A stretch of 64,000 bases of DNA from the NCBI GenBank assembly GCA_021155195.1, contig JAJNPV010000037.1, positions 124,001-188,000 of the forward strand. Reading direction: 5' to 3'. The notes beneath the pieces are model-generated. The model searched no databases. It was not told the DNA's origin and saw only the letters and a program-made list of their open reading frames with translations. The stretch comes from Ohtaekwangia sp. GTDB lineage: Bacteria > Bacteroidota > Bacteroidia > Cytophagales > Cyclobacteriaceae. Both the position numbers and the translations under genes were made by a program. Positions 41,866-50,872 of this stretch are shown here, one piece after another. Within the stretch, counting starts at the first letter, position 1. Each line of letters begins with the position of its first letter.

Positions 41866-42705
41866 ATGAAACAGAGATTTACCCTCGCTTTACTTTTACT
41901 TATAGGGTTTGTTGCTCATGCACAAGAGTATGAAAAAAGACCATGGATGCCGCTGGAAAATAGGATAGGGCTGGCATTAGGAATAGGGTCGGTTACCTAT
42001 CTCGATAAAAATTCCTCACCTCTGGTGTATCAGGCAAAGCCTAAAAATTTGCGATTGTTTTATAATCTAGAAAGTAATTCGTTTTTATTCTCAATTGATC
42101 TAGATGTTAGAATGGGAAGCAATGCACCAAAGTATCACAAAAACAGGATTCTCTTTTTTCACGAAGAAGACTATAAAGGAAACAAGGAAGATAAAAAGTT
42201 TCCTGCCGGAGGTTCCTTTCTTGCAGGACGTATTTCACTAGGAGGCTACTACAAAATTTCTTCTACACAAGAATCAACTTTTAAAATAGCCGTGGGCGGA
42301 AGAATTATGAATGAAATGTTTTACCCTCAAGGATGGAATAACTCGGGTTTGTTTAATGCCCTAGCTTTTAGTCCAGAGGCTTTAACACAACATCGTGTAA
42401 ATGAGCATCATCAGGTTACGGCATCAATTCGTATACCCGTTGTAACGCGACTTTCTCGATTGCCTTATGATAATACAGTTTCGGATCCCGATAAAAATCA
42501 GTTACAAGGCTTCTTCCGAAATTCTACCTGGGTATATCCAGCTAAGTTTCTGGCGCCAGCCATAACTTTGGGTTACAATTATCAAGTCAATAATCGCTGG
42601 GGTGCAGGATTGAATTATGAGTTGGGCTGGTACAGAATTCAGACTCCCCAACAAATGAAAGCATTAACTCAATCATTACTCGCCAATTTCCATCATCAAT
42701 TTTAA
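41866..42705 (+). CDS. Outer-membrane beta-barrel-like protein
   Basis: A 279-residue protein with a signal peptide (MKQRFTLALLLLIGFVAHAQ) and alternating strands throughout. The ATG at 41866 gives a proper signal peptide; a TTG at 41845 adds seven unneeded residues. It lies between the beta-helix lipoprotein and the S41 protease and may form an envelope unit with them. No specific family seen. Confidence 0.7.
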   Translation: MKQRFTLALLLLIGFVAHAQEYEKRPWMPLENRIGLALGIGSVTYLDKNSSPLVYQAKPKNLRLFYNLESNSFLFSIDLDVRMGSNAPKYHKNRILFFHEEDYKGNKEDKKFPAGGSFLAGRISLGGYYKISSTQESTFKIAVGGRIMNEMFYPQGWNNSGLFNALAFSPEALTQHRVNEHHQVTASIRIPVVTRLSRLPYDNTVSDPDKNQLQGFFRNSTWVYPAKFLAPAITLGYNYQVNNRWGAGLNYELGWYRIQTPQQMKALTQSLLANFHHQF

Positions 42706-42724
42706 TCAAGTAAAAAGTATTATT

Positions 42725-43783
42725 ATGACAAGTAAAAGTTTTATGCACTCTTTGCTATTTGTTCTATTGGGTAGCGTGTTTATGATGGCTTCCTGTGAAG
42801 ATGAGTTGATTGGTCCTGAAAAATTAAATACACCTACTAACAACTTTGTGTTGTTTTGGAAAACCTTTGACGAGCATTACGGTCTTTTTGAAGTTAATAA
42901 TATTGACTGGGATGCGATTCATAATCAGTTTAAGGCAAGAGTGAATGACCAGATGACCGATGAAGATCTTTACCACGTATTGAGTGAAATGATAATCTTG
43001 TTAAACGACAATCATTTAAATCTATATCCCACCAATGGCAATCTCCCTGTTTTTCCGGGTGGAGTATTGAGTTATAGAAATGGGCATCTTGAAATACTAA
43101 AAGTGCAGGAAGATTATGATCGGGAAGTTTCAAAAACTTATTTAAGGGATTATAAGCAAGTAACTGAGAACATTGGATATGGAAAAGTAAACAACCTCAT
43201 CTATTTGAATGTAAAGGGAACGGATGGACTTAAGGAAGTAGAAAAGGAAATGGAAAAAATAACAGCCGAAATGACTAAAGCACAAGGAGTAATAATTGAT
43301 GTGCGCGGCTTTTATGGTGGCTACGATCCGGTGTCGCAATATTTGGCCGGCTGTTTTGCTTCCTCAAAAAAATTATATATGACAACAAAAAAGCGTAATG
43401 GTCCGGCACATACAGATTATGCAGAGCAAGCGGCATGGTATGTTGAACCCAAAACCAGTAATCCCTATACCAAACCTGTAGTTTTACTTACTTCCCGGTT
43501 TACGCAAAGTGCGGGTGAAACTTTTGCGCTTGCCTTAAAACAGTTTGACCACATCAAAGTATTTGGAGATACTACAGCGGGAAGTTTTTCTGACAATCCA
43601 AATTTCGAACTGTATAACAGTTGGATGTTTAGTGTTTCGGTTGGCGACTATCGTTCGCCAAGTGGAGTTAGCTTTGAAGGTATTGGTCTAGCTCCCGATT
43701 TATTTATTAAAAATACCAAGCAAGATTTATTAGCGGGCAAGGACCGTGCCTTAGAAAAAGCCATTGGAGAACTTACACGCTAA
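42725..43783 (+). CDS. S41-family (C-terminal-processing/tricorn-type) protease lipoprotein
   Basis: A 352-residue lipoprotein (lipobox MMASC). The N-terminal helical part (FWKTFDEHYGLFE, EMIILLNDNHLNLYP) and the peptidase core are typical of S41: GVIIDVRGFYGGYD, LLTSRFTQSAGETFALAL with the nucleophile Ser in TQSAGE, and a late GIGLAPDLFI. The PDZ domain is reduced or missing. It probably cleaves periplasmic or surface proteins; the neighbours suggest the ECF-controlled envelope system as its context. Confidence 0.85.
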   Translation: MTSKSFMHSLLFVLLGSVFMMASCEDELIGPEKLNTPTNNFVLFWKTFDEHYGLFEVNNIDWDAIHNQFKARVNDQMTDEDLYHVLSEMIILLNDNHLNLYPTNGNLPVFPGGVLSYRNGHLEILKVQEDYDREVSKTYLRDYKQVTENIGYGKVNNLIYLNVKGTDGLKEVEKEMEKITAEMTKAQGVIIDVRGFYGGYDPVSQYLAGCFASSKKLYMTTKKRNGPAHTDYAEQAAWYVEPKTSNPYTKPVVLLTSRFTQSAGETFALALKQFDHIKVFGDTTAGSFSDNPNFELYNSWMFSVSVGDYRSPSGVSFEGIGLAPDLFIKNTKQDLLAGKDRALEKAIGELTR

Positions 43784-43797
43784 GTTATTAAGTCTGC

Positions 43798-44967
43798 TTA
43801 GGAGCTACCCATACTATTTATTTTTTGAAGATACTCGGTAGGGGTCATTCCGGTTTTTTTCTTGAATACAGAGTAGAAAGTAGCTTTTGAACTAAACCCG
43901 GCCTCTTGCGCAATGCCCAACAGGCTTAGGTGTTTATTGTCAGGCAACAAAGCAAGTCGCTTAAAAGCTTCTACCCGATGGTCATTGATAAGATCAAAAA
44001 AATTTCCGGTGTAGCAAGAATTGATGGCTTGTGATAACTGATGGCGAGGAATACCTACAACGCCAGAGAGCTGAGTAAGGGTAAGATCATTTTTAAGAAA
44101 AAGCTGTTGTTCATGAAGTACAGTTCTTACTTTTTTGAATATGGCATTAAGTTGTTCGGTTTCGAGAGACGACTTTTTGTATTTCTCTGGTTCAGGGGCT
44201 GGAGTGACGATGAGTTCCTTGGAGGAAACTTCTTTCACGATGCCAAATAAAACGGGTTGAGTAAGTGCTTTATAGGAAAGCCAGTAGAACAGCAGAACGA
44301 TTCCTATAAAGTGAAAGGAATAAAGTTGAGAGAGCACCGATATATTCCACGTGCGGGCAAAAAAAGAAACTACTGCCAACACTGTTGCTCCTAGTGTAAT
44401 AATTAAGAACTGTTTAAGCCATTGGATGCGCAGTGATTCCACTTCCGAAAATTCATCCAAAAGTTTTCTCTCGAAACGCAGGTAGTACATAAGAATAAAA
44501 ATTTGAAAAACTAGATGTAGTAGTGAAACTACTTGGTTGACCCATCCAAAATCATCACGCGAGGATTCTTCAAAATTGCTTAGCAGGATTCGTTTATCCT
44601 CTATACTCAATGTATAGTAAGGTAGCATTAAAATGAAAAGAGTTACAAAGGGAATAAACAGCCACCCATTTTTCCAGATTTTATTAGGTTGAGTTTGAGT
44701 GATGTACTGCACAAAAAGGAATATCAGAGGCCAGTAAAGAGAGCCGATTATCCAGGAAACGCGACTCAGGTGGGGCAGAGCCAGAAAAAATTCCCGATTA
44801 TCGAATCCTACTAAAATTAAATGCCCCGAAAGCAGAATTAAAAGAACGGCCAAAATGCGATTAGCGGGTTGATTGATTTTTGTGCGGAGCAGCAAAACAG
44901 ATAAGAACAATCCTTGAATGCTTGCTGCAGAATAAATAATTTGAATGAGAAGCACTTTATTCAACAT
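43798..44967 (-). CDS. AraC-family regulator with N-terminal seven-TM domain
   Basis: A 389-residue protein: about seven hydrophobic helices (residues 8-240) and a C-terminal AraC DNA-binding domain (LTLTQLSGVVGIPRHQLSQAIN, LGIAQEAGFSSKATFYSVFKKKTGMTPTEYL). Such membrane-bound AraC regulators are common in Bacteroidota. Targets unknown; it ends 15 bases from the convergent S41 gene. Confidence 0.92.
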   Translation of the reverse strand: MLNKVLLIQIIYSAASIQGLFLSVLLLRTKINQPANRILAVLLILLSGHLILVGFDNREFFLALPHLSRVSWIIGSLYWPLIFLFVQYITQTQPNKIWKNGWLFIPFVTLFILMLPYYTLSIEDKRILLSNFEESSRDDFGWVNQVVSLLHLVFQIFILMYYLRFERKLLDEFSEVESLRIQWLKQFLIITLGATVLAVVSFFARTWNISVLSQLYSFHFIGIVLLFYWLSYKALTQPVLFGIVKEVSSKELIVTPAPEPEKYKKSSLETEQLNAIFKKVRTVLHEQQLFLKNDLTLTQLSGVVGIPRHQLSQAINSCYTGNFFDLINDHRVEAFKRLALLPDNKHLSLLGIAQEAGFSSKATFYSVFKKKTGMTPTEYLQKINSMGSS

Positions 44968-45160
44968 CGTTATATAAAGAAGCCAAAAATATTTAAATCA
45001 TCAGTTTTTTGGTAAAGAAAATATGGAAACAGGGATGAACAAGAGGGTGGTAATAATAAGCGCAAAATGAGATTAGTGGTTTTCAACTGGTTCTATTGAA
45101 GCGAATAGAGCGATTGCATATATTCATGTATAGAAGTAAGCAAAAACGAATCTTGAAATA

Positions 45161-45940
45161 ATGGAGAGGCTAACATCGGAAGAAATTAGCAATTTTATCC
45201 ATAACGGATATGTTAAAATAGAAAATGCTTTTCCTACTGAAATTGCAGATGACTGTCGAGCAATTTTATGGAAAGTAACTCAATGCGATCCTAATAACTC
45301 TGCTAGTTGGAAACAGCCAGTTATTAGAATTGGCGAGTTGGAACATGAAGCATTTAAAAAAGCGGCAAATACACCTATTCTTCATAGCGCTTTTGACCAA
45401 TTAGTCGGAGAGGGGAATTGGCTACCACGAGTTACATTGGGTTCCTTCTCGATACGCTTCCCCAACAAGGAGCAAGCAAATGATACAGGTTGGCATGTAG
45501 ATGCAAGTTTTGCAAACGAGGAAGTCGATAATTATTTTGAATGGCGCATAAACATTCAATCAAAAGCTCGTGGATTACTTATGCTATTCTTGTTTTCTGA
45601 TGTATCCGAAAAAGATGCACCAACCAGGTTAAAGATGAGCTCACATTTTGACGTTGCAAAAATTTTAGAACCCGAAGGAGAAAAAGGACTTTCTTTTGTA
45701 GAATTGGCTCAACGCTTAAATACCATCTCTGCAAAAGAAGAAGTTCCTGCCATAGGAAAAGCGGGAACTGTTTATTTGTGTCACCCATTCATTGTGCACG
45801 CAGCTCAAAATCATCAGGGTATAATGCCAAAATTTATGGCACAACCAGCTCTTCTTACAAGGAATGACTTTGACATCAACAAAGCAACCACGGAGCTTTG
45901 CCCAGTTGAAAAAGCAATACTGATTGGACTAAAAATGTAA
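45161..45940 (+). CDS. Phytanoyl-CoA dioxygenase (PhyH) family protein
   Basis: A 259-residue cupin-fold Fe(II)/2-oxoglutarate enzyme. The iron-binding H-x-D is in TGWHVDASF (about 121-123), and the distal His lies in LCHPFIVHAAQNH. The start IHNGYVKIENAFP is usual for the family. It hydroxylates an unknown small molecule. It stands alone, with about 190 bases of gene-free DNA before it. Confidence 0.85.
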   Translation: MERLTSEEISNFIHNGYVKIENAFPTEIADDCRAILWKVTQCDPNNSASWKQPVIRIGELEHEAFKKAANTPILHSAFDQLVGEGNWLPRVTLGSFSIRFPNKEQANDTGWHVDASFANEEVDNYFEWRINIQSKARGLLMLFLFSDVSEKDAPTRLKMSSHFDVAKILEPEGEKGLSFVELAQRLNTISAKEEVPAIGKAGTVYLCHPFIVHAAQNHQGIMPKFMAQPALLTRNDFDINKATTELCPVEKAILIGLKM

Positions 45941-46030
45941 TGTGTGACCAATAGCGGTGATGAATAACTATAAAGTTTTATATTCGTTATGCGCTAATTT
46001 ATTCTACGCAATAAGTATTATACCTACCTT

Positions 46031-47272
46031 ATGAAATACATATCACTCTTAAATACGCTACTTCTGCTCATTTCGTGCAGCACTCAAAAAAAGGACACTC
46101 GCGTCTGGCAAAGTATTGAGCAACGTTTACAAACTCAGCTGATCACTATTAATAATGGCGATACACTTGATCTGCCGGAAGGCAACTTCATGTTTACAAA
46201 AGGTCTTGCCATGGAAGGAAAATCGAACGTGGTAATCCGAGGCAAGGGTAATGACAAAACAGTTCTTTCTTTTAAGAATCAAACAGAAGGTGCACAGGGT
46301 TTGCTAATCAGCAATGGAAAAAATATTGTGCTACAGGATTTCTCAATTGAAGATGCCAAAGGCGACAATTTGAAAGTAAGTGAAGTGGTTGGGCTTACGC
46401 TATCACGTATTCGGTCGGTGTGGGCGGATGGACCAAAAACCGAAAATGGTGCTTATGCACTTTATCCTGTTTTGTGCAAGCAGGTGTTGATTGAGAATTG
46501 TATCGCAATGGGTTCATCGGATGCCGGTATTTATGTCGGTCAATCCGATTCGGTAATTATTCGAAATAACAAAGCCTATTGGAATGTGGCGGGAATAGAA
46601 AGTGAGAACTCCCGTTGGGTTGAGATTTATGAAAATGAAGCCTATGAAAACACAGGCGGAATTCTTGTCTTCGATTTGCCGGGTCTTACTCAATATGGAC
46701 ATTCTACCAAAGTATATAACAACAAGGTGTATGATAACAATCATGAAAACTTTGCAGCCAAAGGAAATATTGTGGCTAGCATTCCACCCGGCACAGGTTT
46801 TATGATTTTAGCTACTCATCAACTTGAGTTGACTAATAATGAAATTCGTGATAATAAAACGGTTGGAATTGGAGTAATAAGTTATGATCTGGTGAGCGCG
46901 TTGAACGAAGGCGAAGAGGAGCAAGAGAGTTCTATCGGTGGTGTGCAGACAGTCAATAATAATTATTCATTAGACTCACTCTATAATCCATATCCTTACC
47001 AGATTTATATACATAACAACACGTATTCAAATAGTCATTGGTTTCCGGCTTTAGGTCATGATATCGGAAAGTTATTTTTTATGAAGTCGTTTATGAATCC
47101 ACCCGATATTGCGTACGATGGCATTGTCGATCCCAAAAGAAGTAATGCTGAGTTTTGTGTTCAGGAGACTGGTGACTTAACGGTAATGAATTTGGATGCT
47201 GCCAATAACTTCGAAAAGTTAACCAAGGGATTAAAGCAGTTTGAATGTGCGGGAGTTACAGTGGGTAAATGA
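46031..47272 (+). CDS. Parallel beta-helix repeat lipoprotein
   Basis: A 413-residue lipoprotein (lipobox LLLISC) dominated by beta-helix turns (NVVIRGKGNDKTVLSF, KNIVLQDFSIEDAKGDNL, GIYVGQSDSVIIRNNKAY, GVTV..). I recall a family of such proteins that is regularly encoded next to the diheme protein family seen directly downstream. The 4-base overlap here (ATGA) supports joint function, possibly in periplasmic electron transfer or polysaccharide handling. Confidence 0.85.
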   Translation: MKYISLLNTLLLLISCSTQKKDTRVWQSIEQRLQTQLITINNGDTLDLPEGNFMFTKGLAMEGKSNVVIRGKGNDKTVLSFKNQTEGAQGLLISNGKNIVLQDFSIEDAKGDNLKVSEVVGLTLSRIRSVWADGPKTENGAYALYPVLCKQVLIENCIAMGSSDAGIYVGQSDSVIIRNNKAYWNVAGIESENSRWVEIYENEAYENTGGILVFDLPGLTQYGHSTKVYNNKVYDNNHENFAAKGNIVASIPPGTGFMILATHQLELTNNEIRDNKTVGIGVISYDLVSALNEGEEEQESSIGGVQTVNNNYSLDSLYNPYPYQIYIHNNTYSNSHWFPALGHDIGKLFFMKSFMNPPDIAYDGIVDPKRSNAEFCVQETGDLTVMNLDAANNFEKLTKGLKQFECAGVTVGK

Positions 47273-48333
47273 AAAATCTTTTCTTTTTGTTATGTGCAAT
47301 TCTTTTTTCCTGCGGGAGCAAGAAGCAAGAAATTGTTGTGCTTCCGGAGGAAGAGATGGCTATCGATTTGTCTAAACTCGGCAAAGAAAAATTATCTGAA
47401 TATGGATTTTTTGTTGGTGCGTTAAAAGAACTTGCTCCAGCGGATGATGTTCTTCCTTATTCCATCAACTCGGCTCTGTTTTCGGATTATGCTTTTAAAA
47501 AGCGATTTATAAAAATACCGGCAGGTAGCAAAGTCAACTATTCCGAAACTGATGTTTTTGAATTTCCAGTAGGTACTGTGCTCATTAAAAACTTTTATTA
47601 TCCAGCTGATTTCTCAAAACCAAATGCTGAGATAAGAATTCTTGAAACACGTCTGCTGATTAACGAGGGTAAACAATGGAAAGCATTGCCTTATGTGTGG
47701 AATACAGAGCAGACAGAAGCGTATCTGATGGTGGCCGGGAAAACGGTTCCCGTGTCGTGGAAGCACAGTGAAGGTGTTATTAAAAATATTAACTATTCTA
47801 TCCCCAACTTAAATCAATGCAGTGGTTGTCACTTGCGTGGAGATAAGTTGATGCCCATCGGCCCAACTGCACGACAATTAAATGGAGTTCATGATTTTTC
47901 AAATGGAAAAAATCAATTGGTATTGTGGAAAGAGAAATCTTTATTGGAAGGTACGCCTGAGTTGAAAAACGTTGACCGACTAGTTAGTTATGATAACCCC
48001 GAAGCATCTATTGAATTGCGTGCCCGTGCCTGGTTGGAAATTAATTGTGCGCATTGCCATCGCGCAGATGGGGCTGCGAAAAATAGTGGCCTGCATTTGT
48101 TGGCCAGCGAAAAAGATCTTTCCAAAATAGGTGTTGGAAAAGCACCTGTAGCTGCTGGCAAGGGTTCGGGTGGGTTGCTTTACGATATTGTACCCGGAAA
48201 ACCAGATGAATCCATTTTACAATTCAGAATTGAATCAATACACCCGGGTATTATGATGCCCGAACTAGGCCGAACAATAACCCACATGGAAGGTGTTGCA
48301 TTAGTTAGACAATGGATAAAAGAAATGCAATAA
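47269..48333 (+). CDS. Diheme c-type cytochrome lipoprotein paired with the beta-helix protein
   Basis: A 354-residue lipoprotein (lipobox ILFSC) with an N-terminal beta-rich part and two c-heme motifs, CSGCH (about residue 184) and CAHCH (about 261). The family is conserved as a neighbour of beta-helix lipoproteins and is uncharacterised. The start overlaps the previous stop by 4 bases. Redox activity in the periplasm or at the outer membrane is likely; the substrate is unknown. Confidence 0.87.
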   Translation: MKNLFFLLCAILFSCGSKKQEIVVLPEEEMAIDLSKLGKEKLSEYGFFVGALKELAPADDVLPYSINSALFSDYAFKKRFIKIPAGSKVNYSETDVFEFPVGTVLIKNFYYPADFSKPNAEIRILETRLLINEGKQWKALPYVWNTEQTEAYLMVAGKTVPVSWKHSEGVIKNINYSIPNLNQCSGCHLRGDKLMPIGPTARQLNGVHDFSNGKNQLVLWKEKSLLEGTPELKNVDRLVSYDNPEASIELRARAWLEINCAHCHRADGAAKNSGLHLLASEKDLSKIGVGKAPVAAGKGSGGLLYDIVPGKPDESILQFRIESIHPGIMMPELGRTITHMEGVALVRQWIKEMQ

Positions 48334-48350
48334 TTGCTTAGGACACCCAC

Positions 48351-49106
48351 TTATTTAATAAAAGCAGCGGCACCGGCAATATCATCTGTATTAATAATAT
48401 CAACACCGAGATCAATCATTGTGCGCCATCCGTTTTCAAAATCGGGAATAGCCCAAAACCGAAAAGGTTTGTTCATAGCATGAGCCGACTCGATTATACC
48501 CAATAGTTTTTTCTTGTCAACACTATTAAGTTCGTCTTTCCCGGTCCATTTTGAATAACTCTGAAAACTAGCACTAACCAGGCGAATTCGTTTTTGTTGT
48601 TCTGTTGTATATGTAATATAAGGTCGGCCATCAAAGTAGATAAATCCGGGATAGTTTTTCCAAAGCGCAGGCATAGGTGTGTTGCCGCTAATAGTAATCG
48701 TCAAGGTTTTGCAAGAAGTTAGTAGCGGATATTTTTTTAATTTAAATACTAAAACATTTAAAGTAGCGACTGCTTCTGTTTTCAAATCAATCATCAGCGT
48801 TAGTGTTTTTTCCTTGTCGGGATAAGCACTACCACCATTTTTTTCAATCAGGTCATTGAGTGGATTCAAGTAGAGCGATTCAAGCGTTTTATCTTTTTGA
48901 ATCTCATTAGCTGAATGAGCAACAAGAAGATCATGACCTTGAAGTAAAACGTCAGCTTCAATGAAACCAACCTGGGCATTGTAAGCTGCCATCAGTGGAA
49001 TTGGTTTTTCATAATCGTTGTGAGCAAAAATGGAAGCAGATGAATGTTGGCCAACACCTTGAAAGGAAACGAGGTACCCAATAAGAAAGAAGATTATTCG
49101 AATCAT
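48351..49106 (-). CDS. Exported PI-PLC/glycerophosphodiester phosphodiesterase-like protein
   Basis: A 251-residue protein with a signal peptide (FQGVGQ). The catalytic barrel begins FAHNDYEKPIPLMAAYNAQVG and continues FIEADVLLQGHDLLVAHS, the histidine-acid pattern of PI-PLC/GDPD TIM barrels, and ends GVDIINTDDIAGA. It would split phosphodiesters such as phosphoinositides or glycerophosphoinositol. It lies behind the SusCD genes of an inositol-use locus, so freeing inositol is a reasonable guess. A terminator at 49121 separates it from susD. Confidence 0.75.
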   Translation of the reverse strand: MIRIIFFLIGYLVSFQGVGQHSSASIFAHNDYEKPIPLMAAYNAQVGFIEADVLLQGHDLLVAHSANEIQKDKTLESLYLNPLNDLIEKNGGSAYPDKEKTLTLMIDLKTEAVATLNVLVFKLKKYPLLTSCKTLTITISGNTPMPALWKNYPGFIYFDGRPYITYTTEQQKRIRLVSASFQSYSKWTGKDELNSVDKKKLLGIIESAHAMNKPFRFWAIPDFENGWRTMIDLGVDIINTDDIAGAAAFIK

Positions 49107-49120
49107 TGATCTAAGCTAAG

Positions 49121-49156
49121 AAAAAAATTAGTCACAGGCTTGTGGCCTGTGACTAA
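49121..49156 (-). terminator. Rho-independent terminator of the SusC-SusD operon
   Basis: A perfect 12-base stem (TTAGTCACAGGC and complement) with a 5-base loop; on the minus strand it runs into seven T residues. It lies between susD and the phosphodiesterase gene. Confidence 0.85.
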
Positions 49157-49177
49157 CATAATGAACTAGTAAAAACT

Positions 49178-50860
49178 TTAGTACCCTTCGTTTTGAACTA
49201 AATATCCAGGAGTATTAGATGTACCATCGATCGCAGATTGAGGAATTGGAAAAAGTCTTTTCTTAACATCGCTGTCTGTCTTTTCTGTCCACGTTCCTTC
49301 ATACTTTCCAAAGCGGATCATATCTGTGCGTCTCAACATCTCCCAATAAAATTCAAAACCACGTTCGCGATACAGAATGTCCAGTGTCATGGTGCTAAGT
49401 GCTGGAGGTATCATTCTTGCCGTTCTGGATGCACGAACGGTGTTTACATCGGTAAGTGCACCGGCTGCATCATTCTTTCGAAGTTTGGCTTCCGCACGCA
49501 TCATATATGCATCAGCATACCGGACAATAATAATATCGGCTTCTCCTTTATTTCGACCTGTATCAGACTTCTTGCTAAATTCATACTTCTCTACGCGATA
49601 CCCCGTGCTATATCCACTTCCTTCAGTTGTAAAATCAATCATCTCGGTGAAGTTCACGAGTTTGGTTTTATCCGCCCTTGTTACGTTACGAAGTTTACCA
49701 ATTTTGTAACCTACACCATCCGCACATCGGGTAAAGGGCTGACCGTTAGCTGTGGTTAATAAACCATATTGTTGGCCACGTAAGATTCCACGATTAATTT
49801 CAAAGTTGGCTCCCGAAATACAAGAGTCAGCAGGAATATTCAGATTCTTTTTGAAGAACCGTGGATCCTTATCAGCCGGATCATCTGCACCATAAGCTTG
49901 CACCCAGGACTGATAAAAATCAGATGTAATACCAGGTCCGTCTGTGCCATTTGCCCTATTGAATGCAGGCAATGGAAATTGATCGCCCGATAACGAGAAA
50001 TAGGCCATTCGATTATGTCCATTTAAATCTGCACGTTGATCAACAGCAAAGATTAACTCTTTGTTGTCATGGTTCTCATCATCAAAAATCTCAAAATATT
50101 CTGGAGACAGTTGGTATTGCCCCGATGAAATAATTTTAGTTGTGTATTCAATCACTTTGTCCATATCAGCAGCAGTGAAATCAAAACTGGTGGCATATGG
50201 ATTTCGGTAAACGGGCGCATTTAAATACAACCGAGATAATAACCCCCACACCGCACCTTGAGAAATACGACCTGGCCCTACCGAACTAGAAACCTTAGAC
50301 TCAATAGCCAGAAACTCGTTTTTGATATATTCGACCGCTTCATTCCCACGTAAGACAGACGAAACATCAGAAGCATTTTCTTTAACAAATATTACCCCGA
50401 AAAGATCAAGCATTAACATCGAATAGTATGCTCGTAAACCTCTTGCTTCGGCTTGGTATAACTGGGCGGTTTCCCCTGGAATAGAAGCTAATTCTTGTAT
50501 TGCGACTAGTGCCCGTGCCTGACCCTGGGAGATCGCATTCCATGCATCCCTTAATCGAACATGCGCAGAAGTGTACGTATGCCTATGCATATCAATGTAG
50601 ATACCATTGTCGCCCCAGTCAGTGCCGCCTCGGTATGGTAGAATGGCTTCGTCAGTTGAAATTTGCTGAAGAGCGAAATAATTGGTGTGCTGGAATAATC
50701 CCGGCAAAACTGCGTAAGCGGGCACTAATGTTCCGGGCGCAATTTGTTCCGCGGTAGCACCGCCAGTGAATGACTCGTCCAATACTTCTTCTTGAAGGTC
50801 TGTGCAGTTTACCAGCATGATGCCAATAAATAGCAGCATGAATATTATTTTCTTTTTCAT
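49178..50860 (-). CDS. SusD/RagB-family nutrient-binding lipoprotein
   Basis: A 560-residue lipoprotein (lipobox MLVNC, C19) with SusD marks: the early LQEEVLDESFTGG, tetratricopeptide-like helices (RDAWNAISQGQARALVAIQEL, YQAEARGLRAYYSMLMLDLFG) and the C-terminal ..VNTVRASR, LYRERGFEFYWEMLRRTDMIRFG. It captures a substrate at the cell surface and covers its SusC partner, encoded 12 bases upstream. Context suggests an inositol-containing substrate. Confidence 0.95.
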   Translation of the reverse strand: MKKKIIFMLLFIGIMLVNCTDLQEEVLDESFTGGATAEQIAPGTLVPAYAVLPGLFQHTNYFALQQISTDEAILPYRGGTDWGDNGIYIDMHRHTYTSAHVRLRDAWNAISQGQARALVAIQELASIPGETAQLYQAEARGLRAYYSMLMLDLFGVIFVKENASDVSSVLRGNEAVEYIKNEFLAIESKVSSSVGPGRISQGAVWGLLSRLYLNAPVYRNPYATSFDFTAADMDKVIEYTTKIISSGQYQLSPEYFEIFDDENHDNKELIFAVDQRADLNGHNRMAYFSLSGDQFPLPAFNRANGTDGPGITSDFYQSWVQAYGADDPADKDPRFFKKNLNIPADSCISGANFEINRGILRGQQYGLLTTANGQPFTRCADGVGYKIGKLRNVTRADKTKLVNFTEMIDFTTEGSGYSTGYRVEKYEFSKKSDTGRNKGEADIIIVRYADAYMMRAEAKLRKNDAAGALTDVNTVRASRTARMIPPALSTMTLDILYRERGFEFYWEMLRRTDMIRFGKYEGTWTEKTDSDVKKRLFPIPQSAIDGTSNTPGYLVQNEGY

Positions 50861-50872
50861 ATTTCTTCTTAA

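Noticed and set aside
48351..49106. Firm membership of the phosphodiesterase gene in the SusCD transcript
   Set aside because: A strong terminator with a T-run (49121-49156) lies between it and susD, so it may be transcribed separately; association rests on position only.
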